Positions 1-6,069 of a stretch of 6,244 nucleotides of DNA are shown here, one piece after another. The notes under the pieces were generated by a model. That model was given only the letters and a program-made list of their open reading frames with translations, was not told where the DNA came from and made no database searches. The number at the start of each line of letters is the position of its first letter. Position 1 is the first letter of the stretch. Location of the stretch: positions 1 through 6,244 of the forward strand of contig JAMPYD010000124.1 in NCBI GenBank assembly GCA_023700845.1, given 5' to 3'. Source of the stretch: Elusimicrobiota bacterium (GTDB taxonomy: Bacteria; Elusimicrobiota; Elusimicrobia; UBA1565; UBA9628). A program made the position numbers and the translations under genes.

Positions 1-528
1 GAACATGCCGAGCCGGTGCGCGAGCGGGGCGTACAGGGCCATGGTCTCCGCGGCGATGCGCTCCTGCTTCTCGCGCTTGAGGAAGTTCAGCGTCTTCATG
101 TTGTGCAGGCGGTCGGCGAGCTTGACCACGATGACGCGGATGTCCTGCGCGGTGGCCAGCAGCATCTTGCGCCAGTTCTCGGCCTGCGCCTCGTCGCGCG
201 ACTCGAACTTGAGGGCGTCGAGCTTGGTGACCCCCATGACGAGCATGGCGATCTCCTCGCCGAACTCGGAGCGCAGCTGCATCTCGGTCGTCGCGGTGTC
301 CTCGATCGTGTCGTGCAGCAGCCCCGCGCACACCGTGGGGAGGTCCATGCGCCACTCGATCAGCGACTCCGCGACCGCCGCGCAGTGCGTCAGGTAGTGC
401 TCCCCGGAGGCGCGCGCCTGGTGGGAGTGCACCTTCTCGGCGAAGTCCCAGGCGAGCTCGAGCGCGATCGGGTCCACGTGGGGCGAGTAGGCCGAGAACT
501 TGGCGAGCAGGGCTTCTTTCTCGATCAT
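1..528 (-). CDS. rel: RelA/SpoT-family (p)ppGpp synthetase/hydrolase, N-terminal part (cut by window edge)
   Basis: This gene runs off the left edge; the first 176 residues are visible. It is recognised by the HD hydrolase domain of long RelA/SpoT enzymes, which degrade and make the alarmone (p)ppGpp in the cytosol. Visible landmarks are ASGEHYLTH (40-48), GLLHDTIEDT (69-78), GVTKL (99-103), AENWRKMLLA (116-125), KLADRLHNMKTL (136-147) and YAPLAHRLGM (166-175). The metal and catalytic residues H48, H72, D73, E76, D77, D139 and N143 are all present, at a constant offset of 5 from the Streptococcus Rel residues. This predicts a working hydrolase, unlike the degenerate HD domain of E. coli RelA. 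The synthetase, TGS and ACT regions would lie outside the window, so bifunctionality is inferred. The ATG at 526-528 overlaps the msbA stop (ATGA), with a weak GAGG four bases upstream. The symbol could equally be spoT. Confidence 0.93.
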   Translation of the reverse strand, partial: MIEKEALLAKFSAYSPHVDPIALELAWDFAEKVHSHQARASGEHYLTHCAAVAESLIEWRMDLPTVCAGLLHDTIEDTATTEMQLRSEFGEEIAMLVMGVTKLDALKFESRDEAQAENWRKMLLATAQDIRVIVVKLADRLHNMKTLNFLKREKQERIAAETMALYAPLAHRLGMF

Positions 529-2267
529 GGGGCCTCGGCGGAATCGCGCGCGACGCTCTGCAGCTCGAACAGCCGGCGGTACAGCCCCCGGGCCGCCATG
601 AGCTCCGCGTGGGTCCCGGACTCGGCCAGGCCGCCGTTGTTCAGCACGAAAATCCTGTCCGCCGGCGCCACCGAGGAGAGGTCGTGCGCGATCGTGACGA
701 CGGTGCGCCCGGCGAGCGCGGTCCCGAGCACGGAGAGGACGTCCTCGCGGGACGGGCCGTCGAGGTGGGCGGTCGCCTCGTCGAGGACGACGATCTCGGG
801 GTCCTTGAGCAGCATGCGCGCGATCGCCAGCTTCTGGCGCTGGCCGAAGGAGAGGGAGAACCCCCAGTCGCCGAGGGTCGTCTGATAGCCCTCGGGCAGG
901 GCGGTCACGAACTCGTCGGCGCCGACCGCCCGCGCCGCCGCCTCGACCTCGGACAGGGTCACGACCTTGCGGCCGAGCGCCAGGTTCTGGAAGACGGTGT
1001 CGTTGAACAGCACGGCGTCGGCGGACACGAGGCCGACGCGGGCGCGGATCGAGGACGCGTCGAGCTCGCGGGCGTCGACGCCGTCGAAGGTGATGCGCCC
1101 CTCGAGGGGGTCGTGCAGGCGCAGGAGAAGCTTCGTGACCGTCGTCTTGCCGCAGCCGTTCGGGCCGACGATCGCCGTGCGCGCGCCTTTCGGAATCTCG
1201 AGGGTGAGACCTCGCAGCGCCCAATTCCGCGCGCCGGGGTAGCGGAAGCCGACGCCCTCGAGGCGGACGCTTCCGGCGAGGTGCTTGAAGGCGGGCATCC
1301 GCTTGCGCGGCAGGGCGGTCTTCTCGTCGAGGATCTGGAACAGCCGCTCGGCGGAGGCCCAGGCGCGCTGGCCCTCGGCGTTGACGCGCGCGAGGTTCTT
1401 GATCGGCGCGTAGGCGGCGAGCATCGCTCCCATGAACGCGAAGAAGGCGCCCGGCGTCATGCGGCCGCTGATCACCTCGCGGCCGCCGAACCAGATGACG
1501 GCGGCGACCATGACCGAGGCGCCGAGCTCGAGCAGGGGGTTCATCAGCGCCGTGGCGCGCAGGTAGCGCATCATCGGCTGGAAGAAGGACTCGTTCTCCT
1601 CCTGGAACTTCTCGGTGGCGCCCGCCTCGTAGTTGAACGCCTTGACCGTCATCATCCCCTGCACGCTCTCCTGGAAGCGGTGGTGCAGGCGGTCGACGGC
1701 GATCTGCGACTGGCGGCTGGCGTCGCGCATCTTGCGCGAGAGCACCCACAGCGCCGCCAGCGACAGCGGCGAGCCGAGCACGGTCAGCAGGGCGAAGCGC
1801 CAGTCGAGCTTGAACAGCGACGCGACGAGGAACAGCACGGTCAGCGTGTCGCGGATGAGGTACACCGGCAGGGCCGTCAGCGCGCTCTGGGCGAGCGTCA
1901 GGTCCCCGGTCACGCGGGACAGCACGTCGGCGCCGCGCAGGCCGGAGTAGTATTCGAGCGGGAGGAGATGCAGATGGCGGAACAGGTCCTCGCGGATCTG
2001 CTGGCTCACGCGCTGGCCGATCCAGCTCATCAGGTAGTTCTGGACGTACGAGGCCACGGCCTTCAGCGCCACGAGCAGGGGCACCCCCGCGACGGCCAGC
2101 GCGAGCATGCGCAGGTCCTTGGCGATGAAGACCTCGTCGACGATCGGCTTGAGCAGGAGGATGCCCAGGCCGTTGATCGCCGAGACGCCGGCCATCGCGA
2201 CGCAGGCCCAGCCGAAGCGGCCGAGATAGGGCTTCACGTAGCGCAGCAAGCGCCGGCGCACGGTCAT
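525..2267 (-). CDS. msbA: MsbA-type lipid A/LPS flippase, ABC exporter (membrane and ATPase domains fused)
   Basis: A 580-residue half-transporter, the usual length for MsbA, which works as a homodimer in the inner membrane and flips core-lipid A to the periplasmic face using ATP. Residues 1-310 form the transmembrane domain, with six hydrophobic segments near 20-42, 54-77, 131-153, 156-176, 243-262 and 272-290. Residues 333-570 form the nucleotide-binding domain: Walker A GPNGCGKT (368-375), Walker B IVVLDE (492-497, D496 and catalytic E497 intact), D-loop HLD (501-503) and switch histidine H528. Two motifs are off consensus. The Q-loop position in VSADAVLFNDTV is A416 instead of Gln, and the signature is LSFGQ (472-476) instead of LSGGQ. 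The FNDTV stretch is MsbA-like. The start is the ATG that overlaps the lpxB stop, backed by a strong AAGGAGG. The lipid A substrate is inferred from the neighbouring lpx genes; another lipid exporter is possible. Confidence 0.88.
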   Translation of the reverse strand: MTVRRRLLRYVKPYLGRFGWACVAMAGVSAINGLGILLLKPIVDEVFIAKDLRMLALAVAGVPLLVALKAVASYVQNYLMSWIGQRVSQQIREDLFRHLHLLPLEYYSGLRGADVLSRVTGDLTLAQSALTALPVYLIRDTLTVLFLVASLFKLDWRFALLTVLGSPLSLAALWVLSRKMRDASRQSQIAVDRLHHRFQESVQGMMTVKAFNYEAGATEKFQEENESFFQPMMRYLRATALMNPLLELGASVMVAAVIWFGGREVISGRMTPGAFFAFMGAMLAAYAPIKNLARVNAEGQRAWASAERLFQILDEKTALPRKRMPAFKHLAGSVRLEGVGFRYPGARNWALRGLTLEIPKGARTAIVGPNGCGKTTVTKLLLRLHDPLEGRITFDGVDARELDASSIRARVGLVSADAVLFNDTVFQNLALGRKVVTLSEVEAAARAVGADEFVTALPEGYQTTLGDWGFSLSFGQRQKLAIARMLLKDPEIVVLDEATAHLDGPSREDVLSVLGTALAGRTVVTIAHDLSSVAPADRIFVLNNGGLAESGTHAELMAARGLYRRLFELQSVARDSAEAP

Positions 2268-3370
2268 CGCGCGGCCTCCTTCGCCGCGCCGTCGAGGACG
2301 GCGGCGGCGGCGCGTCCGGCCGCGCCGGGCTCGCCCAGGGAACGGCGGACCTTCAGCAGCTCGGCGCGCGTCGCGGCCGCCTTCGCCGGATCATCGAGCA
2401 GGGCGGAGGCCTCGAGGAATATCCGCGTGGCGGTGGCGTCCCGCTGGATCAGCTCGGGGACCACGGTCCGGCCCGCGAGCAGGTTCGCCATGGCGATGTG
2501 CTTGACCTTCACCAGGGCGCGGGCGATCGCGTAGGTCGGCCAGGAGAGCTTGTAGACGACGACCATCGGCACGCCGAGCAGGGCGTTCTCGAGGGTCGCG
2601 GTGCCCGACGAGCAGATCGCGAGGTCGAGGCTTCCGCGCCGGGAATAATCCCGCTCGCGCACGAGCTCGACTCCGTCGGGCAGGCGGCCGTAGGCGGAGT
2701 CGGGCTGCGATTCGGCGGCGAAGAGTCGGGCCTCGAGGAACCGGTTCTTGAGGCGCAGCAGCCGGAAGGCCTCCAGGAAGACCGGCAGGTGCCGCCGTAT
2801 CTCGGAGGAGCGGCTCCCGGGCAGGAGGCCGATGAGGTTCGTGCCCTCCTCCCGGGGCGCGGGCTCGGGGATCAGGTCGAGGAGGGGGTGGCCGACGAAA
2901 TCGGCCGGGACGCCGGCGTCGCGGTAGAGCTTTTCCTCGAACGGGAAGATGACGAGCATCTTGTCGACGAGGCGCTTGAGCACCTTGATGCGGCCCGGGC
3001 GCGACGCCCAGACCTGCGGGCTCACGAAGTAGAAGGCGGGGATGCCGGCGCTCTTCGCGTAGGGCAGTATGCGACGGTTGAAGCCGTAGTAGTCCACGCA
3101 GATGAGGGCCGCCGGGCGGCGCTGAGCGATGAAGGCGCGCAGGCGCGAGGCGAGCTTGAGCAGGAAGGGGATCTTGAGCGCCGGCTCGATGAAGCCGGTG
3201 ACGCCTTTCGAGGTGAGGTCCTCGAGGAACTCGTCGGCGACGGCGCGGCACAGGGGGCCCCCCACCGCGGCGACGCGGACGGACGGATCCCGGCGCTTGA
3301 GCGCCTTGATCAGGTTCGAGGCGTGGAGGTCCCCGGAGGGATCTCCCGAGACGATGAGGAATAGGCTCAA
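2264..3370 (-). CDS. lpxB: Lipid-A-disaccharide synthase LpxB, TTG start
   Basis: LpxB joins UDP-2,3-diacylglucosamine to lipid X (GT19 glycosyltransferase), giving the beta-1,6 disaccharide of lipid A at the inner face of the cytoplasmic membrane. The 368 residues compare with 382 in E. coli. Conserved blocks are SGDPSGD (8-14), VDYYGFN (92-98), YFVSPQVWA (114-122), FPFEEKLY (142-149), FVGHPLLD (158-165), LLPGSRSSEI (182-191), SSGTATLENAL (254-264) and NLLAGRTVVPELIQ (296-309). D93 matches E. coli D98 and R187 matches E. coli R201, both important for activity. Two positions differ from the E. coli form: D10 replaces the Glu of AGEASGD, and YYG replaces APD in the IDAPDFN block. The start is TTG at 3368-3370, overlapping the oxidoreductase stop by 4 bases. 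No ATG or GTG lies close by in frame, and the N-terminus aligns well with E. coli from this codon. Confidence 0.95.
   Translation of the reverse strand: MSLFLIVSGDPSGDLHASNLIKALKRRDPSVRVAAVGGPLCRAVADEFLEDLTSKGVTGFIEPALKIPFLLKLASRLRAFIAQRRPAALICVDYYGFNRRILPYAKSAGIPAFYFVSPQVWASRPGRIKVLKRLVDKMLVIFPFEEKLYRDAGVPADFVGHPLLDLIPEPAPREEGTNLIGLLPGSRSSEIRRHLPVFLEAFRLLRLKNRFLEARLFAAESQPDSAYGRLPDGVELVRERDYSRRGSLDLAICSSGTATLENALLGVPMVVVYKLSWPTYAIARALVKVKHIAMANLLAGRTVVPELIQRDATATRIFLEASALLDDPAKAAATRAELLKVRRSLGEPGAAGRAAAAVLDGAAKEAAR
2275..2281 (-). promoter_or_regulatory. Strong ribosome binding site for msbA
   Basis: AAGGAGG on the minus strand lies 7 bases before the msbA ATG, inside the last codons of lpxB. 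It is the best Shine-Dalgarno match at any gene start in the window and fixes the msbA start. It suggests that the transporter can load ribosomes itself in addition to coupling with lpxB. Confidence 0.8.
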
Positions 3371-4410
3371 CTGCGCAGGATGTCCTTGCCGACGGATTTG
3401 GCGATCTTCCCTAAATCTTGGGCCCAGCTGGGGATGAGCGAGCGCGAGCCGGCGTGGCCAGACAGCTCGTAGCGCTCGAGCTCCTCGGAGATCTGCAGCG
3501 CGAGCTTCAGGGCCTCGACGCCGCGCTCGCCGCTCGGCCAGGGCTTGCGGTTGTGGCGGATGCAGTCGAGGAAGTGCTGGTGCTCGTTGCGCAGGGGGTC
3601 GGTCGAGGACAGCTTCGGGCTCAGGTACTCGACGTCCTTGAGGCTCTTGATCACCGCGGTCTTCTTGCGGTAGACCTTGAGGGCGGTGTTGCCGTAGTCG
3701 AGGGAGATGTAGGAGTCCTTCTGGAACGCCCGCAGCTTGCGGCTCTTGCCCAGCGAGATGCGGCTCGCCGTCAGGTCCGCCACGCAGCCGGTCTTGAAGC
3801 GCACGCGCACGTTGGCGATGTCCTCGTGGCCGGACAGCAGGTTGGCGCCCAGGGCCTCGATGCTCTCCACCTCCGAGCCGACCAAGGTGAGCAGTATGTC
3901 GAGGTCGTGGATCATCAGGTCCATGACCACGCCGATGTGGCTCATGCGGGGATCGTAGGGGCCGAGGCGCTCGACGGTGATGTAGCGCGGATCTCTTATA
4001 TGCTTGACGGCCTCGAGGACGGCGGGGTTGAAGCGCTCGATGTGGCCGACCTGCAGGATGAGCTCCTTGGCCTCGGAGAGGGCCAGAAGCTCCTTGGCCT
4101 CGTCGACGGAGGACGCCAGCGGCTTCTCGATGAGGCAGTGCGCGCCGGCCTCGAGGACGGCCTTGCCGACCTCGTAGTGCAGGGGGGTGGGCACGGCCAC
4201 GATCACCGCGTCCACCCGGGACAGCACGTCTTTATAGTCGCGCACCGCGACGGTGTTCGACTGCCAGGCGGCGAGCTGAGCCTTCCAGACGTTGGTGTCG
4301 CAGACGCCGACGAGCTCGACGTCGGAGAGCTTCGACAGGGCGCGCGCGTGATGGGTGCCCATCTTGCCCGCGCCGACGACGGCGACGCGTATCTTGGATG
4401 ATTCGGTCAT
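3367..4410 (-). CDS. Gfo/Idh/MocA-family NAD(P)-dependent oxidoreductase, GnnA-like
   Basis: A 347-residue sugar-type dehydrogenase. An N-terminal Rossmann fold (about 6-125) carries VVGAGKMGTHHA (11-22) for NAD(P) binding and D38 after the second strand, which favours NAD. The family EKP motif is at 95-97 (catalytic-type K96). The C-terminal alpha/beta domain has GHIERFNP (122-129) and MDLMIHDLDIL (163-173) with H168 as the likely active-site histidine, and ends with the usual PSGERGVEALKLALQISEE region. Its place among the lpx genes matches GnnA of Acidithiobacillus ferrooxidans, which oxidises the 3-OH of UDP-GlcNAc so that GnnB can install an amine there. GnnB is not in the window, so this exact reaction is inferred only. 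Codons 137-140 (CAT ATA AGA GAT, 3991-4002) are a tiny A/T-rich island. ATGA overlap with lpxI upstream, TTGA overlap with lpxB downstream. Confidence 0.85.
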   Translation of the reverse strand: MTESSKIRVAVVGAGKMGTHHARALSKLSDVELVGVCDTNVWKAQLAAWQSNTVAVRDYKDVLSRVDAVIVAVPTPLHYEVGKAVLEAGAHCLIEKPLASSVDEAKELLALSEAKELILQVGHIERFNPAVLEAVKHIRDPRYITVERLGPYDPRMSHIGVVMDLMIHDLDILLTLVGSEVESIEALGANLLSGHEDIANVRVRFKTGCVADLTASRISLGKSRKLRAFQKDSYISLDYGNTALKVYRKKTAVIKSLKDVEYLSPKLSSTDPLRNEHQHFLDCIRHNRKPWPSGERGVEALKLALQISEELERYELSGHAGSRSLIPSWAQDLGKIAKSVGKDILRS

Positions 4411-5249
4411 GAAATGGGCCCCTCCGGGGGAAAGCCGGCGACGGCGATGCCGGCGGCGTCCGCGTCGGACGCGAAGCGGTCGCGGTCGAAGATGAGCGTC
4501 GCGCCGGCCTCGAGGGCCAGGGCCTTCACGCCCAGCGACTTGAAATGGACGAGCGAATCGAGGCCGACGACGGGCAGGTCGAAGCGGAAATCCTGGCGCG
4601 GCTTGGCGACCTTCACGACCACGAGGGAAGGCTCGCGGCCCGAGGTGCGGGCCAGGGCCGCGGCGCGCTCGACGCAGGCGTCGGTGCCCTCCATCCCCTC
4701 GACGGCGACCACGGCCCCGTCCTGGACGACCACCGTCTGGCCGATGTCGAAGCCCGCGACCGCTTTCGCGGCTTTCCAGCCGAGCGAAGCGTCGCTGCGT
4801 TCCTTCGTCGAGAACGTCTTTTTGGTCAGCGGCCCGTCCGGCGCCAGCAGGTGCTCCAGATAATGGGCCGACGAGATGAATTCGAGCCCGTCTTTCGCGA
4901 ATTCGTCGACCACGGCTTTGAGTATCGTGTCCGTGCGCTTGTCCTTCAGCGCGAGCAGGACCTTCGCCGCCCGCCAGTCCGGCATCACGCCGCCGAACAG
5001 GGACACGTGCTGCACCTTGCCCGCCATCACGACCCGGCGCGCGCCGCGGTCCTTGAGCGCCTTGATCGGCGCGTCGATCTGGCCGAGCTTGAACCAGGTG
5101 AGCGTATCAACGAGGCGCGCAAGCGCCTCGTCGGTGACCCCGGGGATGCCCAGCGCCACGACGGGCACGCCGCGGCGCCGGGCCTCCTCGGCGACGAGGA
5201 AGGGGAAACGGCCGGAGCCGGCGATGAGACCGAGCGGCTCCGTTCCCAT
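4407..5249 (-). CDS. lpxI: UDP-2,3-diacylglucosamine pyrophosphatase LpxI (formerly DUF1009)
   Basis: LpxI hydrolyses UDP-2,3-diacylglucosamine to lipid X and UMP, the step done by the unrelated LpxH in E. coli. The 280 residues fit the family length. The N-terminal domain begins LGLIAGSGRFPFLVAEEARR (6-25), a hallmark of LpxI, then WFKLGQIDAPIKALK (52-66), VVMAGKVQH (73-81) and FISSAHYLEHLLAP (124-137). The C-terminal domain has FDIGQTVVVQDGAVVAVEGM (167-186), GTDACVERAA (188-197) and the block KPRQDFRFDLPVVG (216-229). The conserved aspartates D220 and D224 in that last block are where I place the catalytic Asp known from Caulobacter LpxI (D225); the exact equivalence needs an alignment. 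It follows lpxA after 3 bases and overlaps the oxidoreductase start by 4 bases. Ribosome binding is weak: GAGG lies well upstream of the ATG. Confidence 0.95.
   Translation of the reverse strand: MGTEPLGLIAGSGRFPFLVAEEARRRGVPVVALGIPGVTDEALARLVDTLTWFKLGQIDAPIKALKDRGARRVVMAGKVQHVSLFGGVMPDWRAAKVLLALKDKRTDTILKAVVDEFAKDGLEFISSAHYLEHLLAPDGPLTKKTFSTKERSDASLGWKAAKAVAGFDIGQTVVVQDGAVVAVEGMEGTDACVERAAALARTSGREPSLVVVKVAKPRQDFRFDLPVVGLDSLVHFKSLGVKALALEAGATLIFDRDRFASDADAAGIAVAGFPPEGPIS
4419..4425 (-). promoter_or_regulatory. Ribosome binding site for the GnnA-like oxidoreductase
   Basis: GGAGGGG on the minus strand, inside the last codons of lpxI, lies 8 bases before the ATG at 4408-4410. It supports that ATG as the start and independent ribosome loading at this overlapping junction. 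Confidence 0.7.
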
Positions 5250-5252
5250 TCG

Positions 5253-6065
5253 TTAGACCGCGGCCTCTTCGAGCTCGGTGGCGCCCACGGCCGGGCGCAT
5301 GTAGCCGCGCTTGCCCGCCGACTCGATGAAGTCGATCCACTCCTGCACGATCGGATCCGGCTTGCCGCCGGCCTTCAGCTGGGCCAGCGCGTCCGCCTGC
5401 GTGAGGCCGGAGAGGAAGAGCGTTTTGTAGGCGTTCTTGAGCGCGGTCCGCGACTCGGGCGGCACGCCCGCGCGCTTGAGGCCGAGCATGTTGATGCCGC
5501 GCATCGTCGCGCGGTCGCCCTGGGTGTTGGCGAAGGGCAGGACGTCCTGCCCGTTCATGGAGCCGCCGCCGAGCATCGCCAGGCGCCCGATGCGGGTGAA
5601 CTGGTGGATGGCGCACATTCCGCCGAGCACGGCCATGTCGCCGATGTGCACGTGGCCCGCGAGGAGCACCGCGTTGACGATGATGACGCCGTCGCCGACC
5701 ACGCAGTCGTGGGCGACGTGGGAGCAGGCCATGAACAGGCAGTTCGAGCCGATCCGGGTGAGGCCGCCGCCCTGGGCGGTGCCGCGGTTGAGCGTCACGC
5801 ACTCGCGGACGACGTTCTTGTCGCCCATGACGAGGCGGGTCTTCTCGCCCGCGTACTTGAGGTCCTGCGGGGGCGTGCCGACGTAGCAGCCGCTATGAAG
5901 GACGTTATCGGCCCCTAGTGTGGCGTATTCAACCACGGCATGAGGTCCTACCTTCGTGCGAGCGCCTATTTCAGTATCGGGGCCGATAACGGCGTACGGG
6001 CCGATCTCGGCGGTGGGGTCGATCTTGGCGGTGGCGTCGACGACGGCCGTCGGGTGGATGGCCAT
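5253..6065 (-). CDS. lpxA: UDP-N-acetylglucosamine O-acyltransferase LpxA
   Basis: LpxA transfers a beta-hydroxyacyl chain from ACP to the 3 position of UDP-GlcNAc, the first step of lipid A synthesis, as a cytosolic left-handed beta-helix trimer. The 270 residues (262 in E. coli) begin with hexapeptide repeats (about 2-185) and end in an alpha-helical domain (about 188-255). Clear landmarks are PQDLKYAGE (66-74), NRGTAQGGGLT (93-103), SHVAHDC (115-121), LAGHVHIGD (135-143) and GGMCAIHQF (148-156). H119 equals catalytic H125 of E. coli. G167 equals E. coli G173, the acyl-ruler position; Gly there favours a long chain of the C14 type, while Met gives C10. It starts 4 bases after the fabZ stop. 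Codons 26-58 have codon use wholly unlike the rest of the gene (see findings), yet the protein aligns without an insertion there. Confidence 0.97.
   Translation of the reverse strand: MAIHPTAVVDATAKIDPTAEIGPYAVIGPDTEIGARTKVGPHAVVEYATLGADNVLHSGCYVGTPPQDLKYAGEKTRLVMGDKNVVRECVTLNRGTAQGGGLTRIGSNCLFMACSHVAHDCVVGDGVIIVNAVLLAGHVHIGDMAVLGGMCAIHQFTRIGRLAMLGGGSMNGQDVLPFANTQGDRATMRGINMLGLKRAGVPPESRTALKNAYKTLFLSGLTQADALAQLKAGGKPDPIVQEWIDFIESAGKRGYMRPAVGATELEEAAV
5904..5990 (-). repeat. Perfect 12-bp inverted repeat with 63-base spacer, inside lpxA
   Basis: The plus strand has GTTATCGGCCCC at 5904-5915 and its exact reverse complement GGGGCCGATAAC at 5979-5990. In the lpxA mRNA the arms are codons 26-29 and the region of codons 51-54, and could form a 12-bp stem closing a 63-base loop. 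Part of the match comes from two similar I-G-P / G-A-D hexapeptide turns, but the pairing is exact through wobble positions. Function unknown; both arms sit in the patch of aberrant codon use. Confidence 0.75.
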
Positions 6066-6069
6066 GGCA

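Noticed and set aside
525..2267. msbA as a pseudogene because of its altered Q-loop and signature motifs
   Set aside because: The frame is full length, Walker A, Walker B and the switch His are intact, codon use is normal, and the ribosome binding site is strong.
609..2534. A 641-codon open frame on the plus strand opposite msbA and the end of lpxB
   Set aside because: It is the antisense of well-recognised genes. Its composition (runs of Arg, Ala, Gly, His, Glu, Asp) is what GC-rich antisense frames produce, and it resembles no family.
2391..3251. A second minus-strand open frame of 286 codons overlapping lpxB
   Set aside because: It is rich in Arg, Pro and Ala, matches no family, and lies wholly within lpxB in another frame.
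4545..5918. A 457-codon open frame on the plus strand opposite lpxI and lpxA
   Set aside because: Same reasoning: it is antisense to two secure genes, biased in composition, and contains no recognisable domain.
5904..5990. The lpxA inverted repeat as an integron attC site
   Set aside because: The outer ends read GTT...AAC, the opposite polarity to attC core sites (AAC...GTT), and GTTATCG does not fit GTTRRRY.
5904..5990. The lpxA inverted repeat as the ends of an inserted mini-element
   Set aside because: The protein aligns with E. coli LpxA through this segment with only a one-residue length difference, so nothing of about 29 codons was inserted, and no target duplication is seen.
5904..5990. 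The inverted repeat as an intrinsic terminator
   Set aside because: The 63-base loop is too long and no T-run follows either arm on its transcribed strand; it also lies well inside a coding region.
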